Notes under the pieces: model-generated
Database searches by the model: none
What the model was told of the DNA's origin: nothing
Seen by the model: the letters and a program-made list of their open reading frames with translations, nothing else
Made by a program: the position numbers and the translations under genes
From: Burkholderiaceae bacterium
Lineage (GTDB): Bacteria; Pseudomonadota; Gammaproteobacteria; Burkholderiales; Burkholderiaceae_C
Assembly (NCBI GenBank): GCA_016790575.1
Contig: JAEUOU010000001.1
Coordinates: 32,110 to 96,109 of the forward strand
DNA: 64,000 nt
Direction of reading: 5' to 3'
In this document: in pieces, positions 1 through 9,182 of the stretch
Position numbering within the stretch: position 1 is the stretch's first letter
Layout: every line of letters begins with the position of its first letter

Positions 1-1
1 C

Positions 2-310
2 AAACACGGTGTGGTCGGGTTGACCAAAGTCACGGCGCTGGAGACCGCACCCACGGGGGTGACCTGCAACGCCATCTGTCCGGGCTGGGTTCTGACCCCG
101 CTGGTCCAGAAGCAAGTGGATGCCAGAGCCGCCGCGCTGGGCGTCTCCAACGAGGAAGCAAAACGCGTGCTGCTGGGAGAAAAAGAGCCATCCATGCAGT
201 TCACCACCCCCGAGGAGCTGGGTGAACTGGCCGTCTTCTTCTGCTCGCCAGCAGGTGCCAACGTCCGCGGTGTGGCGTGGAACATGGACGGCGGCTGGAC
301 CGCCCAATAA
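2..310 (+). CDS. 3-hydroxybutyrate dehydrogenase, C-terminal part (SDR family)
   Basis: This is the last 102 residues of a short-chain dehydrogenase; the start lies before the window. The reading frame is open from the first bases. It carries KHGVVGLTKVTALETA, the helix following the SDR active-site region, then NAICPGWVLTPLV and the end GVAWNMDGGWTAQ. This pattern is typical of D-beta-hydroxybutyrate dehydrogenase, which interconverts 3-hydroxybutyrate and acetoacetate with NAD in polyhydroxybutyrate and ketone-body turnover in the cytoplasm. The catalytic Tyr-x3-Lys would lie just upstream, so it cannot be checked. Another SDR of similar specificity is possible. Confidence 0.85.
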   Translation, partial: KHGVVGLTKVTALETAPTGVTCNAICPGWVLTPLVQKQVDARAAALGVSNEEAKRVLLGEKEPSMQFTTPEELGELAVFFCSPAGANVRGVAWNMDGGWTAQ

Positions 311-359
311 GCCCAAAGAGTTGTCCCCGGCGTGCACCGGAGTGCCAGTGCACGCCCGG

Positions 360-1091
360 TCAGCGCATCTGCACCGTGCCCGAGACGGTGACCGTCACGG
401 CAATGCGCCCGGCTTCGATCGGAACGGCCGCTTCGGCCATGGGCGCGGCTGCGGCCATCGCCATGGTCCGCAGACGCGGATAGGGAGCGGGCTCCTGGCC
501 GCTCACCTGCAACTCGCGCAGACCGTAGCCGGAAAACCCAAAAGCACGACTGACATCCTCAGCGCGGGATTTGAAGCGATTGATCGCAGAGGTCTGGGCC
601 TCTGTCTCGGCCTGCCGGCGAAGATCTCTGCTGAGTCCATGCTGGATCGAGACGACGGACAGCCCGCCAAGCTTGCCCGCAAGCGCGGCAATGGCAGGCC
701 CGTCGCGCCCTTCGAGAACCAGCTCCGCCTGCCCTTGCCAACCGGAGATCTTGCCGTCCCTGCCGTGTCGCGGATAGATGCCGAAACTGCCTGTCCGCAC
801 GTCCAACCGCCCCTTTTCGACCGCTTTTCGGGCCTCTGACAAGGCCGAGTCCAATGCAGCCTTCACTTGCGCCTGGACGGTTGCCGCGTCGGCGCCTTCG
901 CGAGTGACATTGAGCACGATGGTTGTCAGGTCAGGCAACACGTCCACGGTGGCGGACGCACTGAGCTGGACCACGTTTTGCACCAATACGGCGGAATGCG
1001 CTTGCGCCAGCGCAGTGCCCGGGAAAATCCCCAGTCCGAGACATGCCGCCACGAGACAACTCCTGGCCGGCGAGAGTACGCGATGGGCCAT
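360..1091 (-). CDS. SIMPL domain-containing (DUF541) periplasmic protein
   Basis: A 243-residue protein with an N-terminal signal peptide (hydrophobic stretch ending GTALAQA). The body has the SIMPL/DUF541 pattern: VQLSASATVDVLPDLTTIVL near the start, KAVEKGRLDVRTGSFGIYP in the middle and a hydrophobic IAVTVTVSGTVQMR at the end. The ATG at 1091 is chosen because GGAGG sits 6 bases upstream; the longer open frame upstream has no such site. SIMPL proteins are periplasmic or outer-membrane proteins of poorly defined function. It lies downstream of a small secreted protein gene on the same strand, with 59 bases between. Confidence 0.85.
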   Translation of the reverse strand: MAHRVLSPARSCLVAACLGLGIFPGTALAQAHSAVLVQNVVQLSASATVDVLPDLTTIVLNVTREGADAATVQAQVKAALDSALSEARKAVEKGRLDVRTGSFGIYPRHGRDGKISGWQGQAELVLEGRDGPAIAALAGKLGGLSVVSIQHGLSRDLRRQAETEAQTSAINRFKSRAEDVSRAFGFSGYGLRELQVSGQEPAPYPRLRTMAMAAAAPMAEAAVPIEAGRIAVTVTVSGTVQMR

Positions 1092-1150
1092 CAAAAACCT
1101 CCGAAAATTACGAAGACCGCGAAATGCCCAAACGCCGACGCGCCCGCCGG

Positions 1151-1432
1151 TCACCGGGACCCAGCCGGGCTGGCCAAGGACTGCTCGCGCAAGGTCTGGC
1201 GCAGGCGCGCACGCTCGGCATCCCCCAGCTGAAACGACGTCCCGCCCGCAGGGGCCGGCGCCGACACCTTGCCCACCGTGCGGACAGGACCGACAGACTG
1301 CCGCAATTCGACCCGTCGCTGGGCCGATACGCCCGACTCCAGGACTTTTGGTTCCGGCTCGGGCGCCGCCATAACGGATGCGGCGAACAAGCCGAAGGCC
1401 AACAGGACGGCAGGGGACGACGGACGGGCCAT
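1151..1432 (-). CDS. Small secreted hypothetical protein
   Basis: A 93-residue protein with a clear signal peptide (MARPSSPAVLLAFGLFAASV, then MAAPEPEP) and a short charged C-terminal helix (ERARLRQTLREQ). No family is recognised. The ATG at 1432 is chosen because it puts the signal peptide at the N-terminus, but there is no good ribosome binding site, and a start at 1492 is open. It precedes the SIMPL gene on the same strand and is divergent from the two-component regulator, so it may share control with either. Confidence 0.55.
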   Translation of the reverse strand: MARPSSPAVLLAFGLFAASVMAAPEPEPKVLESGVSAQRRVELRQSVGPVRTVGKVSAPAPAGGTSFQLGDAERARLRQTLREQSLASPAGSR

Positions 1433-1584
1433 AAGAACTACAACGGATGGAGAGCAAGTATGGATGAACCACCGGATACTCCCTTCAGGCAAAGTTGTAA
1501 CAGTGTGAAAAGGTACTCAAAATGTTCACATTCCGCAGCGGCCCAGTCGCAGAATTCGGACTGTTACAACTGAGGAGTTTCCCG

Positions 1585-2313
1585 ATGTCCACAAGCGCGC
1601 GCCCCGACAAGCTGCTGGTCGTCGACGACGACGCGCGTATTCGCGACCTGCTGCGCCGCTACCTCGCCCAGGAGGGGTTCGACGTCGTGGTTGCCGATGA
1701 TGGCAAAGCGCTGACCCGCATCCTGCTGCGCGAAAGTGTCGACCTGATCGTGCTGGACCTGATGTTGCCCGGCGAGGACGGACTTTCGATCTGCCGGCGG
1801 CTGCGGGCCGCGGGTGACCGGACACCTATCATCATGCTGACCGCGAAAGGCGAAGACGTGGACCGCATCGTCGGCCTGGAAGTCGGCGCTGACGACTACC
1901 TGGGAAAACCGTTCAACCCCCGCGAGCTTCTGGCCAGAATCCATGCCGTTCTGCGACGCCGCCCCGCCCACGAAGCCCCCGGTGCGCCGTCGACCGACAA
2001 CGAAATCATCCACTTCGGTGCCTTCGTGTTCGACCTCGCCGCTCGAAGCTTGCAGCGCAGCGGCGAGAACATTCCGCTGACCACCGGCGAATTTGCGATG
2101 CTCAAGGCGCTCGTCCGCAATGCTCGTCAGCCCCTCTCGCGCGAAAAGCTCGCGCAGCTTGCGCGAGGCCGCGAGTTCGAGCCGTTTGACCGCAGCCTTG
2201 ATGTGCAGGTTTCGCGGTTGCGCAAGCTCATCGAAAGCGACCCTGCCAACCCGCGCCACATCCAGACGGTTTGGGGGGTCGGATATGTCTTTGTCCCCGA
2301 TGGCACACCCTGA
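1585..2313 (+). CDS. ompR: OmpR-family response regulator
   Basis: A 242-residue cytoplasmic regulator. The receiver domain spans about residues 9-125, with the acidic pocket VVDDDARIRDLL, phospho-acceptor Asp58 in VLDLMLPGEDG and Lys108 in DDYLGKPFNPREL. The C-terminal winged-helix DNA-binding domain (about 140-240) ends with RHIQTVWGVGYVF. Sequence details match OmpR. The ATG at 1585 follows GAGGA; the longer frame from 1522 lacks one. A sensor kinase follows on the same strand, so the two form a two-component pair that probably controls envelope or osmotic genes. Confidence 0.88.
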   Translation: MSTSARPDKLLVVDDDARIRDLLRRYLAQEGFDVVVADDGKALTRILLRESVDLIVLDLMLPGEDGLSICRRLRAAGDRTPIIMLTAKGEDVDRIVGLEVGADDYLGKPFNPRELLARIHAVLRRRPAHEAPGAPSTDNEIIHFGAFVFDLAARSLQRSGENIPLTTGEFAMLKALVRNARQPLSREKLAQLARGREFEPFDRSLDVQVSRLRKLIESDPANPRHIQTVWGVGYVFVPDGTP

Positions 2314-2445
2314 TTGTGATCACACCTGGCGGCCCCCGAGCGGCCGCTCGCCCACGTGATCCGCCAAGCGGGGCGATCGCCCGACGCTGCAACCATTGAG
2401 GCCGACGTCGCGGAAGGCGCTGCCGGGCCCGAACGGCGGGCCCCG

Positions 2446-3762
2446 ATGACGCTCAGCCTTTTCTGGCGGACGTTTGTACTGCTGGTCCTGTTTCTCGCCG
2501 GCAGTACGGTGGCCTGGATCCAGACATTCCGGGCACTCGAACACGAGCCCCGTGCCATCCTGACAGCCCAACAGATCGCGACCCTGGTCAACCTCAGCCG
2601 CGCCGCGCTGGTCCATTCCGATGCGATCGCGCGTCTGTCGCTGATCAAGACGCTGGCCGAACAGGAGGCGGTGCGCATCGTGCCGCGTGAACCGCCTGAC
2701 ATCGTCGAACTCGGCGGTTTCGCCACGCTCGATGCGCTGGTGCAAGACGAACTCGCCCGACGTCTGGGGGGCGGAACCACGATTGCCAGTCGGGTCAACG
2801 GTGAAGCAGGCCTGTGGGTGGCGTTCACGATCGAGGGCGATGCCTATTGGTTACGCACGGACCCGGAGCGGCTGCGGCCGGTCAGTGGCCGGACCTGGCT
2901 GATCTGGCTGGTCGTCGCCGCGGCTTTGTCGCTGGTCGGCGCGGCGGCCATTGCGCGGCTCATCAACCGGCCACTCAAGCAGCTGTCGTTTGCGGCCAGC
3001 CGGGTCCGCGAGGGCGATTTCGATGCCAGCCGATTGGACGAACTGTCCAAAACAGAAGAGATTCGCGAGGTCAACATCGGTTTCAACCGCATGGCCCAGC
3101 AGTTGGCCAAGATCGAACAGGACCGCGCTGTGATGCTGGCGGGCATCTCGCACGATCTGCGCACACCCCTGGCACGTATGCGCCTGGAGACGGAAATGAG
3201 TGTCACCGACCCGGTGGCGCGCGACCATATGGCAGCCGACATCGCGCAGCTGGACGCCATCATCGACAAGTTTCTCGACTATGCGCGGCCCGACCAGGTT
3301 CGGCTGCAGCCGGTGAACCTGGACACGGTGGTCGAAGCCAGTACCTATCCCTTCCTCAGTTCCGACGACATCCGGATCACGGTCGACATCCCGCCCGGAC
3401 TGATCGTTCTGGGCGACGAGGTGGAACTCATCCGGGTCCTGTCGAACCTGCTGGAAAATGCCCGCCGCTACGGAAAAACCCCGGAGACCGGGGTTGCCGC
3501 CGTCGAGCTGGCAGCACGTTCACGCAACGAATGGGTGGCTGTTCGGGTGCGAGATCAGGGTCTGGGCGTGGCGCCCGACGTGCTGGGGCGCCTGACCAAA
3601 CCGTTCTTTCGGGGCGACGCAGCCCGCACTGCCGCATCGGGCGCCGGGCTGGGGCTGGCGATTGTGGAGAAAACCGTGCAGCGCATGGGTGGCAGCCTGA
3701 GTCTGTCCAATGGCAGTGCCGGCGGGTTTGTCGCCCTCGTCCGGCTCAAAAAAGCCACCTGA
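2446..3762 (+). CDS. envZ: EnvZ-type sensor histidine kinase
   Basis: A 438-residue inner-membrane kinase, partner of the upstream OmpR. A first membrane helix (LFWRTFVLLVLFLAGSTVAW) is followed by a periplasmic region of about 130 residues, a second helix (TWLIWLVVAAALSLVGAAAI), a HAMP segment and the dimerisation box ISHDLRTPLARMRLE with the phospho-acceptor at His236. The ATPase domain shows NLLENARRYG (N box), VRDQGLGV (G1) and GAGLGLAIV (G2). A GTG start at 2356 is also open; ATG 2446 is preferred because it places the first helix near the N-terminus as in EnvZ. Neither has a strong ribosome binding site. Confidence 0.85.
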   Translation: MTLSLFWRTFVLLVLFLAGSTVAWIQTFRALEHEPRAILTAQQIATLVNLSRAALVHSDAIARLSLIKTLAEQEAVRIVPREPPDIVELGGFATLDALVQDELARRLGGGTTIASRVNGEAGLWVAFTIEGDAYWLRTDPERLRPVSGRTWLIWLVVAAALSLVGAAAIARLINRPLKQLSFAASRVREGDFDASRLDELSKTEEIREVNIGFNRMAQQLAKIEQDRAVMLAGISHDLRTPLARMRLETEMSVTDPVARDHMAADIAQLDAIIDKFLDYARPDQVRLQPVNLDTVVEASTYPFLSSDDIRITVDIPPGLIVLGDEVELIRVLSNLLENARRYGKTPETGVAAVELAARSRNEWVAVRVRDQGLGVAPDVLGRLTKPFFRGDAARTAASGAGLGLAIVEKTVQRMGGSLSLSNGSAGGFVALVRLKKAT

Positions 3763-3784
3763 GCCGGATTTTCAGGTGTTTTAG

Positions 3785-3820
3785 CCAGATACCCATCGTA
3801 AAAAGGTCACTTTTAGCTAT
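3785..3820 (-). repeat. 36-bp dispersed element, copy 1
   Basis: Read on the minus strand it has ATAGC, seven variable bases, GACC, TTTTTACGA and TGGGTATCTGGC. It overlaps the last codon and stop of ispF. Outside the element the sequence continues so that GCTAT-N7-ATAGC can form a small hairpin. Confidence 0.8.
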
Positions 3821-4332
3821 CTAAATAATAGCACAACCGACCGGGCTTCAATCGCCTGTCCCTGACCCACCGGCCCCAGTTTCTCGGCGGTTTTGGCCTT
3901 GACATTGACCTGCGTGCCATCCAGTCCCAGCACCTGCGCGATGCGCGCGCACATGGCGGGAATGTGCGTTGCCAGACGCGGCGCCTGAGCAACCACCGTG
4001 CTGTCGACATTGCCAATGTGCCACCCCGCCGCCGCGACGCGCCGGGCGGCCTCGGCCAGCAGCTGTGCAGAATCGGCGCCGCGAAAGCGGGCGTCGGAAT
4101 CGGGAAAATGGCGCCCGATGTCGCCCAGACCGGCCGCACCCAGCAAGGCGTCGGTGATGGCGTGCAGCAGGACGTCGGCGTCGGAGTGACCCAGCAGCCC
4201 GCAGGGGTGAGGAATGTCCACACCGCCGATCACCAGGCGCCGTCCGGGCACCAGGGCATGGACGTCCCAGCCCTCCCCGATGCGAAACGGCGGCAGCGCC
4301 ACGGGCGCGTCAACAATGGGGGCGGTATTCAT
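3817..4332 (-). CDS. ispF: 2-C-methyl-D-erythritol 2,4-cyclodiphosphate synthase
   Basis: A 171-residue cytoplasmic enzyme of the MEP isoprenoid pathway that cyclises CDP-methylerythritol 2-phosphate. The zinc site is visible in [17 protein letters not shown] and [21 protein letters not shown], followed by [17 protein letters not shown] and the C-terminal motif [22 protein letters not shown] split across the substrate pocket. Its ATG overlaps the ispD stop as ATGA, so the two are probably translationally coupled. The final residues and stop lie inside a copy of the 36-bp dispersed element, so the element supplies this gene's C-terminus. Confidence 0.95.
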   Translation of the reverse strand: MNTAPIVDAPVALPPFRIGEGWDVHALVPGRRLVIGGVDIPHPCGLLGHSDADVLLHAITDALLGAAGLGDIGRHFPDSDARFRGADSAQLLAEAARRVAAAGWHIGNVDSTVVAQAPRLATHIPAMCARIAQVLGLDGTQVNVKAKTAEKLGPVGQGQAIEARSVVLLFR

Positions 4333-5090
4333 GGTCGGCTTCGGAGGATGGCGTCGGCGAGGGCAAAGTCCTCGGGATAGGTGACCTTGAAATTCTGCGC
4401 GCTGCCGGGCACGAGCAGCGGCCGCAGCCCGGTGGCTTCGATGGCGCTGGCTTCGTCGGTAATGCCGGCGAAACCCTGCTGCGCGGCGTCCGCCAGCGCC
4501 GCTTGCAGCGTGCCGAGTCGAAACATCTGTGGTGTCTGGGCCAGCCATTTGTCCCCGCGGTCCACCGTGGCGGCCACCCGACCACCCTGCTCCACCTTCA
4601 GTGTGTCGGGCAGCTTGAGGGCCAGCACCCCCCCCACGGCATCGTTATGGCAGGCGTCGATCAGCGCATTGATCTGCATCGGCGTGATGAGGCAGCGCGC
4701 CGCGTCGTGCACCAGCACCCAGTCATGCGGCCAAGCGCCCTGGGCGAGCAGATGGTTCACGCCGTTGAACACACTGGCAGCCCGGCTGGTGCCGCCGCAG
4801 TCGGCGACCTCCACCCGGGCGCTGTCCACAGGCAGGAAATTGTCACCCGGCGCCACCACCACCAGCACACGGCACAACCGCATCACCGCGGCGAAGGCCT
4901 GCAACGTATGCACAACCAGCGGCCGGCCGGCGACCAGTTCGTACTGTTTTGGCCCGACAGTGCCCGCCCGCGAGCCGCTGCCCGCACAGGGCAGCAAGGC
5001 GAAACAACGGGCGTCGGCGGAGGGCGTGGAAAACGATCCGCCATCGGACGACGCGGAAGAGAGGTTATCGGAGCGGAGGGTGACGGACAT
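4329..5090 (-). CDS. ispD: 2-C-methyl-D-erythritol 4-phosphate cytidylyltransferase
   Basis: A 253-residue enzyme that makes CDP-methylerythritol, the step before the kinase that precedes IspF. The nucleotide-binding start is [20 protein letters not shown], followed by [20 protein letters not shown] (substrate-binding Asp) and [14 protein letters not shown]. It is slightly longer than usual because of about 25 extra N-terminal residues. ATG 5090 is chosen; an in-frame ATG at 5102 is equally possible. It is divergent from mfd, with only about 70 bases between. Confidence 0.93.
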   Translation of the reverse strand: MSVTLRSDNLSSASSDGGSFSTPSADARCFALLPCAGSGSRAGTVGPKQYELVAGRPLVVHTLQAFAAVMRLCRVLVVVAPGDNFLPVDSARVEVADCGGTSRAASVFNGVNHLLAQGAWPHDWVLVHDAARCLITPMQINALIDACHNDAVGGVLALKLPDTLKVEQGGRVAATVDRGDKWLAQTPQMFRLGTLQAALADAAQQGFAGITDEASAIEATGLRPLLVPGSAQNFKVTYPEDFALADAILRSRP

Positions 5091-5165
5091 GGCGTACCCC
5101 ATTCTAAAATCCCGGCCTTCGCACCCCCCGGCACGATGCCGGGGGGTGCTTGTCATTGGTGCCCC

Positions 5166-8100
5166 ATGGAACTGCCCAAACTCAATCCCGGCAAACGCTT
5201 CACGCTGCCGCGCCCGACCGGCTCCGCCGACGCCTTGTTGCTGGCCCAACTGGCCGAGCGCGACAGAACGGCCGGTCGCCTGACCGCCATCGTCACCGCC
5301 GACGCCACCGACGCACAGCGCCTGATCGACGAAATCGCCTTTTTTGCCCCCACGCTGCGCTGCGCCCTGTTCCCGGACTGGGAAACCCTACCCTACGACA
5401 CCTTCTCTCCGCACCAGGACTTGATCAGCGAGCGCCTGGCCACGCTGTGGCGCATCCAGCAGCGCGACAAGGACACCGGCGCCGACGTGGTGTTCGTACC
5501 CGCCACCACCGCCCTGTACCGGCTGGCACCGCCGGCCTTCCTGGCCGGCTACACCTTTCACTTCAAGGTCAAGCAAAAGCTCGACGAGGCCAAACTCAAG
5601 GGCCAGCTCACCCTGGCCGGCTACAGCCACGTGACGCAGGTGGTCAGCCCCGGAGAATACGCGGTGCGCGGTGGTCTGATCGACCTGTTCCCCATGGGTA
5701 GCCCGGTGCCCTATCGTGTGGACCTGTTCGACGACGAAATCGACAGCATCCGGACTTTCGACCCCGACAGCCAGCGCAGCCTGTACCCGGTGCCCGAGGT
5801 GCGGCTTCTGCCCGGACGCGAGTTTCCGATGGACGAAGCGGCCCGCGCCCGCTTTCGCAGCCGATGGCGCGAGATGCTGGAGGGCGACCCGACCCGCAGC
5901 CGCATCTACAAGGACATGGGCAACGGGGTGGCGACCGCCGGTATCGAGTACTACCTGCCACTGTTCTTCGACGACACCGCCACCGTTTTCGATTATCTGG
6001 GCGCCGACGCAACCGTTGTTTTCCACGGCGATCTGGAGCCCGCCTTCCAGCGCTTCTGGCAAGACACCCGTGACCGACATCGCATGGTGCAGGGTGACGC
6101 CGAGCGGCCAGTGCTGCCGCCTGACGCCTTGTTCCTCAGCGCCGAGCAGTTCTATACCCAGGCCAACGCCCACGCCCAGCTGGCGATCAAGCCCGCTCGG
6201 GCTGAGCCTGCCGAAGCCCTTGTGGGCCCTTCGGCGGGCTCAGGGCGAACGGAGTTTGTGGAGATTGAACGGTTGCCAGACCTGACCGTCCTCCGCGGCG
6301 CCGAGGAACCCCTGTCTCGTTTGCAGACCCACCTGCGCAATACCGCCCACCGCATATTGCTGCTGGCCGAGAGCGACGGGCGGCGCGAAAGCCTGCTGGA
6401 TTTCCTGCGCGCCAGCGGACTGAACCCGCCAGCTTTCGACTCGCTGGCCGAGTTCCAGGGAAGCGATGAAAAGGTCGGCATCGCCACCGCCGCGTTGTCC
6501 ACCGGTTTTGCCTGGATAGAAGCGGGCATCGACTTCGTCACAGAAACCGAGCTGTTTGCGGCCGGCCCGACCACGCGGCGGCGCAAGAAGCAGGAACAGG
6601 TCAGCGATGTGGATGCGCTGATCAAGGATCTGGCCGAGCTCAACGTCGGCGATCCTGTGGTCCACAACGCGCATGGCATCGGCCGCTACAGGGGTCTGGT
6701 CAATCTGGACATGGGCGACAGAAATCCCGACGGTACGCCGGCCCTGCAGGAGTTTTTGCACCTGGAATATGCCGACAAGGCGGTTTTATATGTTCCGGTC
6801 AGCCAGTTGCAACTGATTGGTCGCTACACGGGTGTCAGTGCCGACGAGGCACCACTGCACCGTTTGGGCTCCGGCCAATGGGAAAAGGCCAAACGCAAAG
6901 CGGCCGAGCAGGTGCGCGATACGGCCGCCGAGTTGCTCAACATCTACGCCCGACGTGCCGCCCGCGAAGGCCACGCTTTCCGTTACAGCCCCCAGGACTA
7001 CGAGCAGTTCGCCAATGACTTCGGCTTTGAGGAGACAGCGGACCAGAACGCTGCGATCCACGCCGTCATCCAGGACATGATCAGCCCGCGCCCGATGGAC
7101 CGCCTGGTCTGCGGCGACGTGGGCTTTGGCAAGACCGAAGTCGCCCTGCGCGCCGCCTTTGTCGCGGTGACCGGCGGCAAACAAGTCGCCTTTCTGGCGC
7201 CCACCACCCTGCTGGCCGAACAGCACTATCAGACCCTGGTCGACCGATTCTCCCGCTGGCCGGTGAAGGTAGCGGAGATGAGCCGCTTTCGTACCCAAAA
7301 GGAAATCACGGCCGCCATGAAAGGCATTGCCGACGGCAGTGTGGACATCGTCGTCGGCACCCACAAGCTGCTTTCCGAGAAAACCCACTTCAAGAACCTG
7401 GGCTTGCTGATCATCGACGAGGAGCACCGCTTTGGCGTGCGCCACAAGGAACAGATGAAAGCCCTGCGCGCCGAGGTGGACGTGCTGACGCTCACCGCCA
7501 CGCCCATCCCCCGCACGCTGGGCATGGCGCTGGAGGGCCTGCGCGACCTGTCGGTCATTGCGACCGCGCCGCAACGCCGCCTGGCGATCAAGACCTTTGT
7601 GCGCAACGAAGGCCACGGCGTGATCCGCGAAGCGGTGCTGCGCGAATTGAAGCGCGGCGGGCAGGTGTATTTCCTCCATAACGAGGTGGAAACCATCGAA
7701 AACCGGCGCCAGAAGCTGGAAGAAATCCTGCCCGAGGCGCGCATTGCCGTCGCCCATGGCCAGATGCCCGAGCGCGAACTGGAGCGGGTGATGCGCGACT
7801 TTGTGGCGCAGCGCAGCAACCTGCTGCTGTGCTCGACCATCATCGAGACCGGCATCGACGTGCCCACGGCCAACACTATCGTCATGAGCCGCGCCGACAA
7901 GTTCGGCCTGGCCCAGCTGCACCAGTTGCGCGGCCGTGTGGGCCGCAGCCACCACCAGGCTTACGCCTACCTGATGGTCCCCGACATTGAAGGCCTGACC
8001 AAGCAAGCGCAGCAGCGCCTGGACGCGATTCAGGCCATGGAGGAACTAGGTAGCGGCTTCTACCTGGCGATGCACGACCTGGAAATCCGCGGCGCCGGCG

Positions 8101-8678
8101 AGGTGCTGGGCGAAAGCCAGAGCGGCAACATGCTGGAAGTAGGCTTCCAGCTCTACAACGAAATGCTGGCCGAGGCGGTGCGGTGTCTGAAAAACGGCAA
8201 AGAGCCCGACCTGCTGGCGCCCCTGAGTGTCACCACCGACATCAACCTGCACGCCCCCGCCCTGCTGCCCGACGACTACTGCGGCGACGTGCATCTGCGC
8301 CTGTCGTTCTACAAGAAACTGGCCACGGCCAGAACCACCGAGCAGGTCGACAGTCTGCTGGAGGAAATCGTCGACCGGTTCGGCAAATTGCCGCCGCCGA
8401 CTCAGACGCTGATCGACGTCCACCGGCTGCGGGTGCTGAGCCAGCCCTACGGCGTGGTCAAGGTGGATGCGGCGCCCGGCGTGATCCACATCACGTTCAG
8501 GCCGAACCCACCGGTGGATTCGATGCGCATCATCGAGCTGATCCAGAAAAACCGCCACATCAAGCTAGTGGGCAATGAAAAGCTGCGCATCGAAAAGGCC
8601 TTGAGCGAACCCAAGGCCCGGGCACAGATGGTGCGCGACGTGCTGCGCTCACTGGGGCAACCGGTAGCGGCGGGCTGA
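5166..8678 (+). CDS. mfd: Transcription-repair coupling factor Mfd
   Basis: A 1170-residue DNA translocase that removes stalled RNA polymerase and recruits UvrA. The order is as in Mfd: N-terminal UvrB-like region (LFPDWETLPYDTFSPHQD), RNA polymerase-interacting domain (VVHNAHGIGRYRG), the translocase module with Walker A GDVGFGKTE near residue 650 and IIDEEHRFGV near 750, motif VI QLRGRVGRS, and the C-terminal UvrA-binding regulatory domain. It is about 20 residues longer than the E. coli protein. A palindromic element at 6191-6252 is translated in frame in the linker around residues 342-363 and accounts for the excess. The ATG is conserved in context. Confidence 0.97.
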   Translation: MELPKLNPGKRFTLPRPTGSADALLLAQLAERDRTAGRLTAIVTADATDAQRLIDEIAFFAPTLRCALFPDWETLPYDTFSPHQDLISERLATLWRIQQRDKDTGADVVFVPATTALYRLAPPAFLAGYTFHFKVKQKLDEAKLKGQLTLAGYSHVTQVVSPGEYAVRGGLIDLFPMGSPVPYRVDLFDDEIDSIRTFDPDSQRSLYPVPEVRLLPGREFPMDEAARARFRSRWREMLEGDPTRSRIYKDMGNGVATAGIEYYLPLFFDDTATVFDYLGADATVVFHGDLEPAFQRFWQDTRDRHRMVQGDAERPVLPPDALFLSAEQFYTQANAHAQLAIKPARAEPAEALVGPSAGSGRTEFVEIERLPDLTVLRGAEEPLSRLQTHLRNTAHRILLLAESDGRRESLLDFLRASGLNPPAFDSLAEFQGSDEKVGIATAALSTGFAWIEAGIDFVTETELFAAGPTTRRRKKQEQVSDVDALIKDLAELNVGDPVVHNAHGIGRYRGLVNLDMGDRNPDGTPALQEFLHLEYADKAVLYVPVSQLQLIGRYTGVSADEAPLHRLGSGQWEKAKRKAAEQVRDTAAELLNIYARRAAREGHAFRYSPQDYEQFANDFGFEETADQNAAIHAVIQDMISPRPMDRLVCGDVGFGKTEVALRAAFVAVTGGKQVAFLAPTTLLAEQHYQTLVDRFSRWPVKVAEMSRFRTQKEITAAMKGIADGSVDIVVGTHKLLSEKTHFKNLGLLIIDEEHRFGVRHKEQMKALRAEVDVLTLTATPIPRTLGMALEGLRDLSVIATAPQRRLAIKTFVRNEGHGVIREAVLRELKRGGQVYFLHNEVETIENRRQKLEEILPEARIAVAHGQMPERELERVMRDFVAQRSNLLLCSTIIETGIDVPTANTIVMSRADKFGLAQLHQLRGRVGRSHHQAYAYLMVPDIEGLTKQAQQRLDAIQAMEELGSGFYLAMHDLEIRGAGEVLGESQSGNMLEVGFQLYNEMLAEAVRCLKNGKEPDLLAPLSVTTDINLHAPALLPDDYCGDVHLRLSFYKKLATARTTEQVDSLLEEIVDRFGKLPPPTQTLIDVHRLRVLSQPYGVVKVDAAPGVIHITFRPNPPVDSMRIIELIQKNRHIKLVGNEKLRIEKALSEPKARAQMVRDVLRSLGQPVAAG
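6191..6252 (+). repeat. Translated palindromic element in mfd
   Basis: An imperfect inverted repeat: 13-base arms at 6204-6216 and 6229-6241 differ at one position, and the 12-base spacer holds GCCC-TTGT-GGGC. The frame reads ARAEPAEALVGPSAGSGRTE. The ending CTCAGGGCGAACGG resembles palindromic repeats I recall as very common in proteobacterial genomes. The same nine-residue peptide is encoded by a related sequence in polA. Confidence 0.7.
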
Positions 8679-8747
8679 GCGGCGCGGCGGGAGGTGCCAC
8701 AATCCGCGGCACCCACAACCACCCATTTTTCTGACCGGAGACCCCGA

Positions 8748-9140
8748 ATGTTCAGCCACATCATGCTAGGCACCAACGACATCGACCGTGCACAGCGCTT
8801 TTATGACGCGGTGCTCGGCGTGCTGGGCGTGGGCGCGCCGATGCGCAACCAGAACAAGACCGGGCAGACCCGCCTGTTCTACCGCCACGACGGCGGCACG
8901 TTCTGTCTCAGTGAGCCCATCGACGGCGAGCCCGCCACTGTGGCCAATGGCGGCACCGTGGGCTTCAAGTGCACGTCGCCCGAGCAAGTGCAGCGCTTTC
9001 ACGATGTGGCGGTGGCCCACGGCGGCAGCTCAATCGAAGAACCGCCTGGCCTGCGTGAGGGAAAAATGGGCGCGCTCTACCTGGCCTACGTGCGCGACCC
9101 GGACGGCCACAAGCTCTGCGCGTTGTACCGGCCCCAATAA
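8748..9140 (+). CDS. VOC family (glyoxalase/dioxygenase-like) protein
   Basis: A 130-residue single vicinal-oxygen-chelate domain protein. It starts with the usual metal-ligand strand MFSHIMLGTNDIDRAQRFYD and ends with YLAYVRDPDGHKLCALYRP, giving the beta-alpha-beta-beta-beta repeats of the fold. His and Glu ligands cannot be assigned with certainty. Substrate is unknown; relatives are usually annotated as glyoxalase-like. The ATG at 8748 is chosen because CCGGAG lies 8 bases upstream. Confidence 0.85.
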   Translation: MFSHIMLGTNDIDRAQRFYDAVLGVLGVGAPMRNQNKTGQTRLFYRHDGGTFCLSEPIDGEPATVANGGTVGFKCTSPEQVQRFHDVAVAHGGSSIEEPPGLREGKMGALYLAYVRDPDGHKLCALYRPQ

Positions 9141-9182
9141 GCCCCGGGGCAGCCGCCCGGGTGCGGCTCGATAATACGCGGC

